A stretch of DNA of 64,000 bases, taken from positions 28,187-92,186 of the forward strand of contig JAIZVZ010000005.1 in assembly GCA_021768485.1 (NCBI GenBank). The letters run 5' to 3'. The notes beneath the pieces were generated by a model. The model was not told where the DNA came from. It did not search any database and saw only the letters and a program-made list of their open reading frames with translations. The position numbers and the translations under genes were made by a program. This document shows, piece after piece, positions 28,606-37,313 of the stretch; position 1 is the stretch's first letter, and each line of letters begins with the position of its first letter. This DNA is from Oxalobacteraceae bacterium (GTDB taxonomy: Bacteria; Pseudomonadota; Gammaproteobacteria; Burkholderiales; Burkholderiaceae_D).

Positions 28606-29568
28606 ATGAATCAAGATCATTTTCAGACAGAAAAAACAGCTTATACCCCACGCAGCCCGGCGCAACTGGCAGCCGCCGTCAGGCGCAGCAGCTGGGTCAG
28701 CGTCGGCGTCAACCTGGCGCTGGCTGGCGCCCAGGTTACGGTCGGCCTGCTGTCGCGCTCGCAAGGCCTGATTGCCGACGGCATCCATTCCCTGTCCGAC
28801 CTGGTGGCCGACTTCGTGGTCTTGTTTGCCAGCCATCATAGCCAGAAAGAGGCCGACGACGATCATCCCTATGGCCATCAGCGCTTTGAAAATGCCGCCT
28901 CGCTGGCGCTGGGGGCGATTCTGCTGGCCGTCGGGGCCGGCATGGTGTGGTCGGCCGTCCTCAAATTGCAGTCGCCGGCGGCGATCCCGCATGTCGGCAG
29001 CATGGCGCTGTGGCTTACCGCGCTGGCCCTGATGGCCAAGGAAACGCTGTTTCGCTACATGCTGGTAGTGGCCAAGCGCGTCAAATCGAGCATGCTGGTG
29101 GCCAATGCCTGGCATGCACGCTCCGATGCCGCTTCCTCGCTCGTGGTCGGCATCGGGATTGCCGGCAATCTGGCCGGTTATCCGATCTTCGATCCGATCG
29201 GTGCCCTGATCGTCGGCTTCATGGTCGCGCGCATGGGCTGGACTTTCGGCTGGGATGCGTTTCATGATCTGGTGGACCGCTCGGCCAATGAATCCGAGGT
29301 CGACGCCATCCGCCGCACGCTGCTCGAGACGCCCGGCGTCAACGGCGTGCATGACGTCCGCACGCGCAAGATGGGCGATATGATCGTGGTCGATGCCCAT
29401 CTCGAAGTCGATGCCGCGCTGACAGTTGAAGCCGGTCACGATATTGCGGTTCAGGCCCGCCATCGCGTCTTGCAGCGCCATCGCGTGCTCAGCCTGATGA
29501 CCCATGTCGATCCGTGGCGCCGTCCGGATCTCGATCATGGACCGGTGCCGGCCGAGATTTTGGCTTAA
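28606..29568 (+). CDS. Cation diffusion facilitator (CDF) metal exporter
   Basis: A 320-residue inner-membrane antiporter that exports divalent metals such as Zn, Fe or Co. Six helices span about residues 28-210. The site-A ligands are seen as HSLSDLVAD in helix 2 and HARSDAASS in helix 5, and the DDDHPYGHQRFEN loop is present. The C-terminal cytosolic ferredoxin-like domain includes GVHDVRTRKMGDMIVVDAHLEVD. The exact metal is not determined. The start at 28606 lacks a clear ribosome site. It follows the hemerythrin-like gene by 71 bases and could share its NsrR-regulated transcript. Confidence 0.9.
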   Translation: MNQDHFQTEKTAYTPRSPAQLAAAVRRSSWVSVGVNLALAGAQVTVGLLSRSQGLIADGIHSLSDLVADFVVLFASHHSQKEADDDHPYGHQRFENAASLALGAILLAVGAGMVWSAVLKLQSPAAIPHVGSMALWLTALALMAKETLFRYMLVVAKRVKSSMLVANAWHARSDAASSLVVGIGIAGNLAGYPIFDPIGALIVGFMVARMGWTFGWDAFHDLVDRSANESEVDAIRRTLLETPGVNGVHDVRTRKMGDMIVVDAHLEVDAALTVEAGHDIAVQARHRVLQRHRVLSLMTHVDPWRRPDLDHGPVPAEILA

Positions 29569-29587
29569 ATTTCAGCGCAAATTGCTT

Positions 29588-29624
29588 GCGCCGTCCTGAC
29601 TGGACGGCGCCGCCCTTGCTTTTT
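29588..29624 (+). terminator. Terminator after the CDF gene
   Basis: GCGCCGTCC and GGACGGCGC form a perfect 9-bp stem with a 5-base loop. A T-rich stretch follows about 8 bases later. Confidence 0.6.
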
Positions 29625-29808
29625 CCCTGTTTCGACCGCTTCCAGAGTGCGCTGTATGCCAGGGGGGGGGCGTGCCAGATGCCGCAACGCTTGGCAATTG
29701 TGGCGGCCCCGATGGGGTGTTTTTTTGCTAATATATGAAGTTAAACTTTGTAGTTTTGCTTCGCATATGCTATTCTGCAAGAACCGACCAGATAGCAGGG
29801 CATCCGAG

Positions 29809-30261
29809 ATGAACCGAAACGACCGAGCGCAAGACCCCGCCGCCGCGCTTGCGCTTGCTGGCGAATTGCGGGTCGTGATCGGCAAACTCAATCGCCGCCT
29901 GCGCGAGGTGGCGCATGCGGGCGATCTGACCGACTCGCAAAAATCGGCGCTGCTCTGCCTGGAACGCGACGGCCCGGCCACCGTGACTACGCTGGCGCGG
30001 ACCCTGGGCATGCGGCCGCAATCGATGGGTGCGATCGTGGCGGCGCTCGAGGCCGCCGCACTGCTGAGTGGCGCGCCTGATCCGCAAGACCGCCGTCAAA
30101 CCATTTTTTCTCTCACCCCGGCCTGTCTGGCGCGCGTCAATGCCGGTCGGGCGGCGCGCCGCGACTGGCTGCTCCATGCCATCGATGACAAATTGATGGC
30201 GTCCGAGCAGCAAGAACTGGCCGCCGCGCTGTTGTTGCTCAAACGCCTGGTCGATGCGTGA
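29809..30261 (+). CDS. MarR-family transcriptional regulator
   Basis: A 150-residue winged-helix repressor. The recognition region reads ATVTTLARTLGMRPQSMGAIVAALEAAALL, and the wing follows as DPQDRRQTIFSLT, with the family's D-x-R-D/R signature. The N- and C-terminal helices would form the dimer interface. It is transcribed in line with an isochorismatase-fold protein, a small membrane protein and an MFS exporter, the usual context for a MarR repressor of its own drug or metabolite efflux operon. The upstream 60 bases are AT-rich and carry no operator I can define. The ATG at 29809 has a weak AGGG. Confidence 0.88.
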   Translation: MNRNDRAQDPAAALALAGELRVVIGKLNRRLREVAHAGDLTDSQKSALLCLERDGPATVTTLARTLGMRPQSMGAIVAALEAAALLSGAPDPQDRRQTIFSLTPACLARVNAGRAARRDWLLHAIDDKLMASEQQELAAALLLLKRLVDA

Positions 30262-30303
30262 GCCGGTACGCTCATTGATTATTTTTGCGATAAAGGAAAT
30301 GCC

Positions 30304-30864
30304 ATGCCCATCAGTCTGCTCGACCCGCTCAGCGCCCTGATCCTGATCGATCTGCAGCAAGGGATTGTCGCTATGCCGACCGTGCATCCGGTGGCGGCGG
30401 TCGTCGCGCGCGGTGCGGCGCTGGCGACCGCTTTTCGTCTTCACAAATTACCGGTGGTTTTGGTCAATGTGGCCGGCGGCGCCCCGGGGCGCACCGAACA
30501 GCCGCCGCGCGCCAGGGAATTTCCCGCCGGTTGGGCCGACCTGGTTCCAGAGCTGCAAGCCACTGCGGACGACCATCGCGTGACCAAGCATACCTGGGGC
30601 GCATTCACCGACACCGGCCTCGAAGCGCACCTGAAAGCGCGCGGGGTCACGCAAGTGGTGATCGGCGGCGTGGCCACCAGCATCGGGGTCGAATCGACCG
30701 CGCGCCAGGCCTATGAACGCGGCTTCAACGTGGTGCTGGCGACCGATGCGATGACCGATTTCAGTCTCGATGCGCACCTTAACAGTACGACGCGGATTTT
30801 TCCGCGGCTCGGCGAAACCGGCAGCAGTACCGAAATCCTGGCCTTGCTGGCGCGGCGCGCCTGA
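30304..30864 (+). CDS. Isochorismatase-fold hydrolase lacking the catalytic cysteine
   Basis: A 186-residue cysteine-hydrolase-fold protein. It has the Asp of LILIDLQQG (Asp16) and the Lys of RVTKHTWGAF (Lys95). The third triad position, normally Cys in GVxTxxCVxST, reads GVATSIGVEST with Gly128. A loss of Cys-dependent amidase activity is therefore likely. True isochorismatases of the EntB/PhzD type also lack the cysteine and hydrolyse vinyl ethers, so a related reaction is possible. It is the second gene of the MarR-MFS operon. A tailoring or substrate-releasing step linked to the exporter is conceivable but unproven. Confidence 0.8.
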   Translation: MPISLLDPLSALILIDLQQGIVAMPTVHPVAAVVARGAALATAFRLHKLPVVLVNVAGGAPGRTEQPPRAREFPAGWADLVPELQATADDHRVTKHTWGAFTDTGLEAHLKARGVTQVVIGGVATSIGVESTARQAYERGFNVVLATDAMTDFSLDAHLNSTTRIFPRLGETGSSTEILALLARRA

Positions 30865-30927
30865 GTGCCCCGGGCGCAAGGAGACGATTTGCACAGAATT
30901 GTTTCGCAAAAATAGGAGTGTTCGAGC

Positions 30928-31257
30928 ATGGCCTGGCTACAGTATGTTTTTTGCTTTTTCGGCGGCGTCTTTCTGACCAATGCCATGCCACACTGGATTT
31001 GTGGCGTGATGGGGCGGCCGTTTCAAAGCCCGTTCGCCAGCCCGCCCGGCCAGGGACTGTCATCCTCGACTGTCAATGTGCTGTGGGGATTTTTCAACCT
31101 GGCGGTGGGCGTTTGCCTGCTACGTCAAAGCGGCAGTGTTTTTCTGTATACGGACGGTCGGCTGCTGGCCTTGGGTGCCGGCATCTTTGTGATGAGCCTG
31201 GTGTCGGCGCGGCTCTTCGGCCGTTTTAATGGCGGCCATGCGCCGGGCTCGTCGTGA
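30928..31257 (+). CDS. Small inner-membrane protein (109 aa)
   Basis: A 109-residue hydrophobic protein with helices near residues 5-22, 48-66 and 78-96. It shows the pattern FFGGVFLTNAMPHWICGVMG at the start, STVNVLWGFFNLAVG in the middle and a short charged C-terminus. I do not recognise a characterised family; similar short proteins occur beside transporters. AGGAG lies upstream of the ATG. The stop overlaps the GTG of the MFS gene by four bases, so it is cotranslated with that exporter and may be an accessory subunit. Confidence 0.7.
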   Translation: MAWLQYVFCFFGGVFLTNAMPHWICGVMGRPFQSPFASPPGQGLSSSTVNVLWGFFNLAVGVCLLRQSGSVFLYTDGRLLALGAGIFVMSLVSARLFGRFNGGHAPGSS

Positions 31258-32546
31258 GCGAATCGATGCCGCAGCTATTTCGTTCGCTGCGTAACTTCAA
31301 TTACCGGGTCTGGGCCGGCGGCGCCATTGTCTCCAACGTCGGCACCTGGATGCAACGCATCGCCCAGGACTGGATTGTGCTCACCGAGCTGACCCGCCAC
31401 AATGCGACCGCGGTCGGCATCGTGATGGCGCTGCAGTTCGGTCCGCAGATTTTCCTGCTGCCGCTGACCGGCTTCGCCGCCGACCATTTCGACCGCCGCA
31501 AACTCCTGATTGCCACCCAGGCCGCGCAGGGCGTGCTGGCGCTGGGCCTGGGCCTGCTGACCGTGGCCGGTCTGGTCCAGCTGTGGCATGTCTATGTATT
31601 TGCATTTTTGCTCGGCTGCGTGACGGCCTTCGACACGCCGGCGCGCCAGACCTTTGTCTCGGACCTGGTGGCCGACGCCGATCTGTCGAATGCGGTGGCA
31701 CTCAATTCGACCTCGTTCAACCTGGCCCGCATGATCGGCCCGGCGCTGGCCGGGGCCATGATTGCCGGCGCCGGTTCGGGCTGGGTGTTTCTGATCAATG
31801 CGCTGTCGTTCGCGGCCGTGATCTGGTCGCTGCGCCTGCTGCGCGTGGACCAGCTGCAGCCGGTCATGCGCGCGGCCGGCCGTCGCGGCGGTCTGGCCGA
31901 AGGTTTTCTCTATATCTGGCGCCGGCCCGATCTCAAGGCTGTGCTGCTGATGCTGTTTTTGATCGGCACTTTCGGCCTGCATTTTCCGATTTTTATTTCC
32001 ACCATGGCGGTCACGGCTTTTCATGCCGGCGCCGGCCAATATGGATTGCTGACTTCGATCATGGCGGTCGGTTCGGTGGCCGGTGCCCTGTTTGCCGCCA
32101 GCCGCGGCCGGCCCGATATCGGCCTGCTGTGTATTTCCGCGCTCGTCTTTGGGGTCGGCTTCGCGCTGGCCGTCTTTATGCCTGATTACTGGTGCTTCGG
32201 CCTGGCCCTGGTGGCGATCGGCATCGCGGCGCAGATTTTCACGACCTCGGTCAACAGCATGGTCCAGTTGTCGACCGAACCGGCGATGCGCGGACGCGTG
32301 ATGGCGATTCTGTTTTCGGTGGCGCTCGGCGGCACGCCGCTCGGCGCGCCGATGGTCGGCTGGGTCGCCGACATATTCGGTCCGCGCTGGGCGCTGGCGG
32401 TCGGCGCCGCCTCGGGCTGCGCGGCAGCGGCGGTCGGCCTGCATTATCTGGTCAAATATCGGCGCCTGCGTTTCGATGCCGGCCGTTTTCGTCTGCGACT
32501 CGATGCGCTCGGCACTGCGGGGCAGTCCGAGCAGCGGCCGCGTTAA
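31254..32546 (+). CDS. MFS exporter (EntS/MFS_3-like)
   Basis: A 430-residue major facilitator with about 12 helices. Typical segments are NYRVWAGGAIVSNVGTWMQRIAQDWIVLTEL at the start, the loop-2/3 motif GFAADHFDRRKLLIATQ, and FNLARMIGPALAGAMIAGAG. This is the MFS_3 (enterobactin-exporter-like) subgroup, which moves siderophores, drugs or metabolites outward. The GTG at 31254 overlaps the previous stop (GTGA); an ATG at 31266 is an alternative start. It is the last gene of the MarR-led operon. The substrate is unknown. Confidence 0.88.
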   Translation: MSESMPQLFRSLRNFNYRVWAGGAIVSNVGTWMQRIAQDWIVLTELTRHNATAVGIVMALQFGPQIFLLPLTGFAADHFDRRKLLIATQAAQGVLALGLGLLTVAGLVQLWHVYVFAFLLGCVTAFDTPARQTFVSDLVADADLSNAVALNSTSFNLARMIGPALAGAMIAGAGSGWVFLINALSFAAVIWSLRLLRVDQLQPVMRAAGRRGGLAEGFLYIWRRPDLKAVLLMLFLIGTFGLHFPIFISTMAVTAFHAGAGQYGLLTSIMAVGSVAGALFAASRGRPDIGLLCISALVFGVGFALAVFMPDYWCFGLALVAIGIAAQIFTTSVNSMVQLSTEPAMRGRVMAILFSVALGGTPLGAPMVGWVADIFGPRWALAVGAASGCAAAAVGLHYLVKYRRLRFDAGRFRLRLDALGTAGQSEQRPR

Positions 32547-32799
32547 ACACACATCAACACAGCTCGACACGCCTCGACACACCTCGCGCCTCGATTGCCG
32601 GCCTTGATACATTTGCCGAATTGACTTGCCGATGCCGCATTGCTAGCATCGGTGGCGCGATGGCCGCGCAGGCTCAGATGCCGGTCCGGATTCCGATTCC
32701 GCATCGCCTTTGCGCTGCGCGGTTTCGGCTCTGTGCCGGCCCCCGCTCGCATACTCGTCACACATCAAGTATCGCCCCTAAAAAATTGAGGAGACAGGA

Positions 32800-33915
32800 A
32801 TGGAAACGAATCACGATACCCAGCCGGATCAGCGCCGTCGCAATGTATTGCGGGCCGGTGCCTCGGCTGCCGTTGGCAGCCTGCTGATCGCTGCCCAGGG
32901 CGCCGGCCAGGCGCAGCAGACAGGCAGTTACAGCGGCACGCAAATCACGTCGGTGCCGCCGCTGTCGGCCGCAATCGGCTTGCGCCTGGCAACTTGCATC
33001 CTGGCCGGCGCCACGCAGCCGGCAGTGGTGCTGGTGCTCGACGACGGCCGCCTGCTCGACCTGAAAGCGGCCGCCCACCAGCAGGGTATCGCGCTGGTTT
33101 TCGATCCGGCCTCGATGCTGGGCCTGATCAAGAGCGGCAATACCGGTCTGGCGCAATTGCAGGCGCTGGCGACACATGCCCGGCAGCACGCGAAGAGCCT
33201 GCCGACCTTGGCGCAAGCGCAGTTCTTATCGCCGATCCCGCAGCCTGAGCGCAATATCTATTGCGTCGGCTGGAATTACCTCGATCACTTTGAAGAGGGC
33301 AAGAAGGCGCGTCAGGATACGGTCGTCGAAAAATTGCCCGACCATCCTGTATTTTTCACCAAGGGCACGCATACCATGAACGGGCCGTTCGATCCGATCC
33401 CGATGGACCCGACGAATGAACCGCTGATGAAGGATTGGGAAGCCGAACTGGCGGTCATCATCGGCCAGCGTGGGCGCAATATCAGCGAGGACAAGGCGAT
33501 GGAGCACGTCTTCGGCTATTCGGCATACAACGACACGACCGAGCGCGCGATCCAGCAAAAACGCCACGGCGGCCAATGGTTCAAGGGCAAAAGCCTGGAC
33601 GGCCACGGGCCGATGGGGCCATGGATTGCTACCGCGGCCGGCGTCAGGCTCGACGACGTGCGCGTAATTTGCCGCGTCAACGGCGTCGAAAAGCAAAATG
33701 CCAGCTACCGGCAAATGTATTTCAAGATCCCGCGCATCATCGCCGAACTGTCGCGCGGCCTGACGCTGGAACCGGGCGACATCATCGCCACCGGCACGCC
33801 GTCGGGCGTCGGCTTTGCGCGCAAGCCGCAACAGTTCTTGCAGGCCGGCGATGTGATGGAAACCGAGATCGTCGGCGTCGGCCTGATCCGCAATACGATC
33901 CGGCTTGAAAGTTGA
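32800..33915 (+). CDS. Tat-exported fumarylacetoacetate hydrolase family protein
   Basis: A 371-residue protein. Residues 10-40 are a twin-arginine signal (RRRNVLRAG, then a hydrophobic stretch and AQA), so export in folded form is predicted. The rest is an FAH-fold domain: IPQPERNIYCVGWNYLDHFEEG, the metal-binding DWEAELAVIIGQRGRNI, GPWIATAAGV and IIATGTPSGVGFA. Family members split C-C bonds of dioxo acids or isomerise or decarboxylate them, usually in the cytosol, so a Tat signal is unusual. The gene is isolated, with 250 bases of non-coding sequence before it. Confidence 0.88.
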   Translation: METNHDTQPDQRRRNVLRAGASAAVGSLLIAAQGAGQAQQTGSYSGTQITSVPPLSAAIGLRLATCILAGATQPAVVLVLDDGRLLDLKAAAHQQGIALVFDPASMLGLIKSGNTGLAQLQALATHARQHAKSLPTLAQAQFLSPIPQPERNIYCVGWNYLDHFEEGKKARQDTVVEKLPDHPVFFTKGTHTMNGPFDPIPMDPTNEPLMKDWEAELAVIIGQRGRNISEDKAMEHVFGYSAYNDTTERAIQQKRHGGQWFKGKSLDGHGPMGPWIATAAGVRLDDVRVICRVNGVEKQNASYRQMYFKIPRIIAELSRGLTLEPGDIIATGTPSGVGFARKPQQFLQAGDVMETEIVGVGLIRNTIRLES

Positions 33916-34074
33916 TCTTGAGGCTGATTTTAAAGCCGATTTAAAAGCCGCCGCTAAAAGCGCTCAGCGCCCGATGCGGCGCGGCGCGCCAATGGGGCCG
34001 GCAGCACCGATGGCGCCGGCCCGCTGTCGTGCGGGACGCGTCCGGCGCTGCTTTGATGGCGATTTGGCGCGGCT

Positions 34075-34965
34075 TCAGTTCTGGCTCAGCATTGCGCGCG
34101 CGGCCGCGATGACGCGCTCGCTCAGGCGTTCCATCTTCGGCGACTGCACCCGCCAGGCATGCCAGAACAGCGCGACATCGATGCTTTTTCCTGGCGCCAG
34201 ATCGATCAGGCTGCCGTCCTGCACGCGGCTGCCGTACTGCAGCGCCGGCAGCAAACCATAACCGATGCCCAGTTCGATCGCATGCATGAAGGGATCGGTG
34301 GCCGGCACATAGTGGCAGGGATAGCTGCCGGGCGGCAGGCCCAGCTCGCGCTGCAGGAATTCCGCCTGCAGCTTGTCCTTGCGGTTAAATCCCATCATGG
34401 GTGCCTGGCGCGCGGCCTGGCGCTCCAGGCCGTGCGGAAACCAGCGCTCGGCAAACACGGGCGCGGCCAGCATGCGGTAGCGCATCGCCCCGAGCGGCTC
34501 GGCGCGGCAGCCGCGCATCGGCTTCGGATTGCTCGAGACGCCGGCCAGCGCGACCCCTTGCGATAACAATTCATAGGTGTGGTCCTGGTCGTCCAGCGTA
34601 ATGTCGAGCACCACGTTTTCGGCCGCCAGAAAGTTGGCCAGGCCCGGCAGCAGCCAGGTGGCGAGCGTGTCGTTATTGACCGCCAGCGCCACTGTCAATG
34701 TCTCGCCGCCGTCGCCGGTGCGGCCGGCCATGAATTCGTCTTCGAGCAGGCGGGCCCGGCGCAGGTACTGGATCAATTGTTCGCCCTCGCGCGTGGCGCG
34801 GCACGGCTTGGCGCGCACCACCAGCGGCGCCCCGAGTTCGGCTTCCATGGCGCTGATGCGCTGCGAAATGGCCGAAGTCGTCAAATGCAGCTGGGTTGCC
34901 GCCTGATCGAAACTGCCGGTGTCGATGACGGCGAGCAGCGCTTCGCCTTTACGGGTGTCTAGCAT
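34075..34965 (-). CDS. argP: LysR-type regulator of the arginine/lysine exporter
   Basis: A 296-residue LysR regulator. The N-terminal helix-turn-helix spans ALLAVIDTGSFDQAATQLHLTTSAISQRISAMEAELG. A substrate-binding domain follows, with VALAVNNDTLATWLLPGL as in ArgP/LysG. The divergently transcribed neighbour is a LysE/ArgO-type exporter 100 bases away. That is the classic ArgP-ArgO arrangement, in which ArgP with basic amino acids activates export. A perfect 15-bp palindrome lies between them. The name rests on sequence and context together. Confidence 0.9.
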   Translation of the reverse strand: MLDTRKGEALLAVIDTGSFDQAATQLHLTTSAISQRISAMEAELGAPLVVRAKPCRATREGEQLIQYLRRARLLEDEFMAGRTGDGGETLTVALAVNNDTLATWLLPGLANFLAAENVVLDITLDDQDHTYELLSQGVALAGVSSNPKPMRGCRAEPLGAMRYRMLAAPVFAERWFPHGLERQAARQAPMMGFNRKDKLQAEFLQRELGLPPGSYPCHYVPATDPFMHAIELGIGYGLLPALQYGSRVQDGSLIDLAPGKSIDVALFWHAWRVQSPKMERLSERVIAAARAMLSQN

Positions 34966-35018
34966 GATGTCCTTGACGGGAATCGCTGTTTAGCAAAATT
35001 TAACTTAATTGAATACAT

Positions 35019-35033
35019 TTAAAGTTACTTTAA
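35019..35033. promoter_or_regulatory. Probable ArgP operator (15-bp palindrome)
   Basis: TTAAAGT-T-ACTTTAA is a perfect dyad containing a T-N11-A LysR box. It lies 31 bases before the argO start and about 54 bases before the argP start. Confidence 0.65.
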
Positions 35034-35064
35034 CACAAGCTCATGAAGCCCCATAATACTGGCC

Positions 35065-35670
35065 ATGAATACTTATCTCAACGGACTACTTCTCGGCGCC
35101 GGCCTGATCGTCGCCATCGGCGCGCAAAATGCCCATCTTTTGCGCATGGGAATCATGCGTCAGCACGTCGGCCTGACGGTCGCCGTCTGCATCTTGATTG
35201 ACATTGTGCTAATTTGCGTCGGCGTCGCCGGCGTTGGTGCTTTGGTGCAATCGTCGCCGCTGGCGCTGGCTGTGGCGCGCTGGGGCGGCGCCGCCTTCCT
35301 GCTGTGGTATGGCTTGCGCAGCTGGCGCGCCGTGTTCGCTTCGGGCGGCTTGCAGGTGGCGGCCGATGCCGGTCAATTGACGCGGCGCCAGGCCCTGACC
35401 AGCGTGCTGATGCTGTCGCTGCTCAATCCGCATCTCTATCTCGACACCGTGGTTTTGCTCGGCGGCGTAGGCGGCGGCTTTCCGGCGCATGAACGGCCGC
35501 TGTTTGCCTGCGGCGCCATGACGGCCTCGATCATCTGGTTTGTGTGTCTCGGCTATGGCGCCACGCGTCTGTCGGCGTTTTTTGCGCGGCCAAAGGCATG
35601 GAAGTGCATCGATGTCGTCACCGGCGTGACGATGCTGGCATTGTCGGCCACGATTGCGGTCGGTCACTGA
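35065..35670 (+). CDS. argO: LysE/ArgO-family amino acid exporter
   Basis: A 201-residue membrane protein with about six helices. The opening YLNGLLLGAGLIVAIGAQNAHLLRMGIMRQHVG matches LysE/ArgO exporters, including the GAQNA motif, and LMLSLLNPHLYLDTVVLLGGVG is the second hallmark. It expels L-arginine or L-lysine (or toxic analogues) and is probably controlled by the divergent ArgP. The ATG at 35065 gives the standard length, and a strong terminator follows at once. Confidence 0.92.
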   Translation: MNTYLNGLLLGAGLIVAIGAQNAHLLRMGIMRQHVGLTVAVCILIDIVLICVGVAGVGALVQSSPLALAVARWGGAAFLLWYGLRSWRAVFASGGLQVAADAGQLTRRQALTSVLMLSLLNPHLYLDTVVLLGGVGGGFPAHERPLFACGAMTASIIWFVCLGYGATRLSAFFARPKAWKCIDVVTGVTMLALSATIAVGH

Positions 35671-35678
35671 CAGTAAAA

Positions 35679-35714
35679 AAAAGCCGGTCCTCAGTTCAGA
35701 GACGACCGGCTTTT
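35679..35714. terminator. Bidirectional intrinsic terminator
   Basis: GCCGGTC (35683-35689) and GACCGGC (35704-35710) form a 7-bp stem flanked by A8 and T4. It separates convergent argO and the M20 amidohydrolase gene. Confidence 0.85.
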
Positions 35715-35733
35715 GCCTATCTTGTTGCGGCGG

Positions 35734-37062
35734 TCAGCGTTTGGCCGGCGGCAGCAAATCGAGCAGTACCGCGGTTTCGGCCGTGATGAAGGCCTTGATG
35801 GTCGGCTGATATTGCGGCGCCCACTGCGGCGAGTGCGGCCCCGGCAGCGGCACACCGCGCTGGTGCGCCGCTTCCAGCGCGGCCGGCGGCACCGCGCCGA
35901 TATGCAGCAGGACAGCCTTGACACCGGCCTGGCCATAGCTGGCAAAATCTTCCGAGGTCATCTTGGCCGGCATTTCCGTCACATTCTGTTCGCCCATCGC
36001 ACCGCGCAAGGTCGCCGCCATGCGCAGCGTCAGCGCCGGGTCGTTAAACACGGCGTCGCCGCCGGCCTGCACCTCGACCGTCGGTTCCTTGGGCATATTG
36101 GCTGCCAGCGCCTCGCCCTTGACTTCGCGCGCGATACTGGCCAGAACGCGCTTGCGCACCGCATCCTTGAAAGTCCGGACCGTCAGCTTCAGTTGCACCT
36201 GATCGGGTATCACATTGGCCTGGGTGCCGCCGTGGATCGAGCCGACCGTGATCACGACCGGATCCATCGGGTTGTTTTCGCGCGAGACCAGGGTTTGCAG
36301 GGCCATCACCACGCGCGCCGCCATGACGACCGGGTCGCGCGTGTCGTGCGGCGCGGCGCCATGCCCGCCCTGGCCGAAGATGGTAATGGTGACGGTGTCG
36401 GCGGCGGCGCGGAAGTAACCGGCATGGAAGCCGACCTGGCCGGCCGGCAGCGTCGCCTCGTCATGGATCGAGAGCGCATAGTCGGGTTTGCCGAAACGCG
36501 TGAACAGGCCGTCTTTGAGCATGGCGGCCGCGCCTTGCAGCGTCTCTTCAGCCGGCTGGCCGACCAGCATCAGGGTGCCGCTCCACTGCGTGCGGTTGTC
36601 GGCCATCAGCTTGGCGCTGCCGTACCAGGCCGACATGTGGATGTCGTGGCCGCAGGCATGCATGACCGGAATCGTCTCACCGGCGGCATTTTTGGTGGTG
36701 GCGGTGCTGGCAAAAGACCAGCCCGTTTTTTCCTGTACCGGCAGGGCGTCGATTTCGGTGCGCAGCATGACGGTCGGTCCCGGGCCGTTATGCAGGATGG
36801 CCACCACGCCGGTGCCGCCGACGCCGGTGGTCACTTCGAAACCGAGCGCGCGCGCGCGTTCGGCCAGCTTGGCGGCGGTCTCGACTTCATGGAAGGCCAG
36901 TTCAGGATGGCGGTGCAGGTCGAGGTATAGCGCTTCCACGGCCGGGTAGTTGGCAGTGAGCTGGGCGCTGATGGCCGGCGGCAGGGCTGAGGCGTGGACG
37001 GCGCCGGCGCCAAGGGCGCCCAGCAGGATCAGGGACTGTGATAGACGGCGGATCGTTTTCAT
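35734..37062 (-). CDS. M20-family amidohydrolase (hippurate hydrolase/aminoacylase-like), exported
   Basis: A 442-residue zinc hydrolase with a Sec signal peptide (about 1-25, SQSLILLGALGAGAVHASA). Family motifs are LHRHPELAFHE near the N-terminus, HACGHDIHMSA for metal binding, and GQPAEETLQGAAAML with the catalytic Glu. A dimerisation domain sits in the middle (FGQGGHGAAPHDTRDP). Members cleave N-acyl or N-benzoyl amino acids. The substrate is not known, and the predicted location is periplasmic. The frame continues upstream to 37170, but the ATG at 37062 starts a clean signal peptide and is preferred. Confidence 0.9.
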   Translation of the reverse strand: MKTIRRLSQSLILLGALGAGAVHASALPPAISAQLTANYPAVEALYLDLHRHPELAFHEVETAAKLAERARALGFEVTTGVGGTGVVAILHNGPGPTVMLRTEIDALPVQEKTGWSFASTATTKNAAGETIPVMHACGHDIHMSAWYGSAKLMADNRTQWSGTLMLVGQPAEETLQGAAAMLKDGLFTRFGKPDYALSIHDEATLPAGQVGFHAGYFRAAADTVTITIFGQGGHGAAPHDTRDPVVMAARVVMALQTLVSRENNPMDPVVITVGSIHGGTQANVIPDQVQLKLTVRTFKDAVRKRVLASIAREVKGEALAANMPKEPTVEVQAGGDAVFNDPALTLRMAATLRGAMGEQNVTEMPAKMTSEDFASYGQAGVKAVLLHIGAVPPAALEAAHQRGVPLPGPHSPQWAPQYQPTIKAFITAETAVLLDLLPPAKR

Positions 37063-37313
37063 AAGGCAATCATAAAAAAGGCGCGCTGGCGCGGGACGCA
37101 GGCCGATGGCATGCGTTGTTTTATCGTCATAAACCAGGTTGAACATCGCGGTTCTGCGCCTACTATACAACCGACGTGCCTTATATTGCTTAAATTCCAG
37201 TATTTGAGCGTCAATATGGAAAGCGGATGGCGCTTTGGCGCCGGGCAGGGAAAACGCGGGAGGGCGATGCGGCTTGCGGGCGGCTCGGCCGCGTACCGCC
37301 GCGCCGCCGCTGC

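Noticed and set aside
29662..29669. Run of eight G residues
   Set aside because: Lies in a non-coding gap; it could be a sequencing artefact or a neutral homopolymer, and no gene depends on it.
31275..32612. 445-codon minus-strand frame opposite the MFS gene
   Set aside because: No membrane pattern or family signature, while the plus strand encodes a clear transporter.
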